Positions 63,046-64,000 of a stretch of 64,000 nt of DNA are shown piece by piece. Position numbers and translations under genes: made by a program. Source of the stretch: Pseudorhizobium tarimense. GTDB taxonomy: Bacteria; Pseudomonadota; Alphaproteobacteria; Rhizobiales; Rhizobiaceae. The first letter of the stretch is position 1, and each line of letters starts with the position of its first letter. Location of the stretch: the NCBI RefSeq assembly GCF_022968135.1, contig NZ_JALJRA010000019.1, positions 1-64,000 of the forward strand, in the 5' to 3' direction. The notes below the pieces were generated by a model. That model did not search any database, was not told where the DNA came from, and saw only the letters and a program-made list of their open reading frames with translations.

Positions 63046-64000
63046 GTGGCAAACGGAAGCGGAGAGGTACTGACCGGGCTGCGGAACGAAGGGGCTATGT
63101 CTCGCGCTGAGCTCGCGCGTGTCACCGGAATATCGTCTGCAGGTGTGACCAAAATCACCGCCCAATTGATGAAAGAGGGTCTTCTCAGGGAGCGTCAGCT
63201 TCTGGGTATTGCAAGCGTCGGGCGCCCTCCGATCACGGTAGAGATTTGCACGGATGCGAGGTGGGTTCTAGGGATCCATCTCGGAGCCGGTGAGGTTCAT
63301 GTTGGGCTGTCGGATCTGGCACTCAATCTTGCTGGCACCCGCAGCATGACCTTTGATCTTGGCGAGCCGGTTGACAGCTTGATTGCTCGTGTCTCCAATC
63401 TCGCACGCGATGTCCTGAACGATAGCAAGGTCGCGCGAAGGGCCATTCTTGGCGCAGGTGTCGGAATTCCGGGAAGCGTCGACCCAGCCCGAAGAGTGAA
63501 TGCCCATTCTGTCCTGACGGGATGGCGCGGTATCGCGTTTGCCGACGCCTTTGAGGATGCCCTCGATCTTCCGGTCGTGCTTGAGCACAACGCGACCGCG
63601 ATGGCCATGGCCGAAGCCTGCTATGGAAGCGGGCGTGCCGCTGACAGCATTCTTTACTTACTTCTTGGCAAGGGCATCGGTGCCGGTTTCGTACAGACGA
63701 ACGGAATCGAGCGGCGCAATGCCGTCGAGATCGGGCATGTGGTGGTGGAGCCAGGAGGCGGCCCCTGTCGTTGCGGCGGCCGTGGCTGCTTGGAACCCTT
63801 CTTCTCCGAGGAGCCGCTCCGCGATGCTGCTGGTGATCCAGATCTGCCCCGTGCGGCGCTGCTCGGTGCTGCGATGCGTTCTGCCAAATGGCCTAAACTC
63901 TACGAGTATTTCCTGCAGGCGCTATCTACGGCGGTGACCCTTCTGGGCCCAGAGCGTATCGTCCTTGGCGGCGATTTCAGTCATGCACCGGACGTGTTCC
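63046..64000 (+). CDS. ROK-family transcriptional regulator (runs off the window end)
   Basis: At least 318 residues; the 3' end is outside the window. The N-terminal MarR-like HTH (GAMSRAELARVTGISSAGVTKITAQLMKEGLL in parts, about 19-50) is followed by a ROK sugar-kinase-like domain: GIHLGAGEVHVGLSDL, GAGVGIPGSVDP, EHNATAMAMAE, LLGKGIGAGFV, and the zinc motif CRCGGRGCLEP. The GTG at 63046 has AAGGA 9 nt upstream and follows an in-frame TAA at 63031. NagC/XylR-type ROK proteins repress sugar genes. The likely target lies beyond the window. Confidence 0.88.
   Translation, partial: MANGSGEVLTGLRNEGAMSRAELARVTGISSAGVTKITAQLMKEGLLRERQLLGIASVGRPPITVEICTDARWVLGIHLGAGEVHVGLSDLALNLAGTRSMTFDLGEPVDSLIARVSNLARDVLNDSKVARRAILGAGVGIPGSVDPARRVNAHSVLTGWRGIAFADAFEDALDLPVVLEHNATAMAMAEACYGSGRAADSILYLLLGKGIGAGFVQTNGIERRNAVEIGHVVVEPGGGPCRCGGRGCLEPFFSEEPLRDAAGDPDLPRAALLGAAMRSAKWPKLYEYFLQALSTAVTLLGPERIVLGGDFSHAPDVF

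Overview
The window looks like an accessory replicon or genomic island of an alphaproteobacterium in the Rhizobiaceae (Rhizobium/Agrobacterium/Ensifer type). This is inferred from the family mix: RhtX-like siderophore permease, FCD-type GntR regulators, many sugar and peptide ABC transporters, and IS256, IS1182 and ISL3 remnants. The coding style is GC-rich. No rRNA, convincing tRNA or CRISPR array was seen. Operons are compact, with many 4-bp ATGA/GTGA overlaps.

Layout. 0.1-2.9 kb: a small Arg/Asp/Tyr-rich lipoprotein and a decayed ISL3-family element. 2.9-15.0 kb: a D-apiose/D-apionate catabolic locus. A GntR regulator, a 3-oxo-isoapionate kinase (OiaK) and a RuBisCO-like protein lie on the minus strand. 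Divergent from them are an apionate lactonase (ApnL), an apiose dehydrogenase (ApdH), a complete sugar ABC transporter and an apionate oxidoisomerase (ApnO). Apiose would be imported, oxidised to the lactone, opened, oxidised and isomerised, phosphorylated and cleaved. 15.3-19.8 kb: a translationally coupled siderophore operon (TonB receptor, MFS permease, siderophore-interacting reductase). It is headed by a perfect 26-bp inverted repeat whose centre matches the TGA-N9-TCA iron-responsive box. 19.8-30.9 kb: mobile and defence-like DNA, with ParDE, an IS256-family element split by an IS1182-family element, a GNAT, a frameshifted metallophosphoesterase, a chemoreceptor, and an AbiE-type pair whose toxin gene is frameshifted.

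30.9-49.0 kb: a large amide/peptide catabolic island. It holds a GntR regulator, three divergent M24 'pita-bread' hydrolases that lack the usual metal ligands, an M20-type amidohydrolase, a second M20 protein, a class-I amidotransferase, 5-oxoprolinase PxpA/B/C, a D-2-hydroxyacid dehydrogenase, an SDR, a DapA-like lyase and a full dipeptide-type ABC importer. A shared TGGTATACCA palindrome upstream of two of its transcription units suggests one regulator. The substrate is unknown. This is the best candidate in the window for an undescribed pathway.

49.0-64.0 kb: a decayed vWA gene, a LysR/Old-Yellow-Enzyme pair, an IS110 scrap, a TacAT toxin-antitoxin with an elaborate operator, a TehA remnant, and a run of redox and electrophile-response genes (MFS, SDRs, HxlR regulator, quinone reductase-like MDR, ABM monooxygenase, GlxA-type regulator, alpha/beta hydrolase, AhpD-like protein). 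The window ends inside a ROK regulator. Several otherwise intact genes carry single-base frameshifts, some next to short homopolymers, so some 'pseudogenes' may be sequencing errors.
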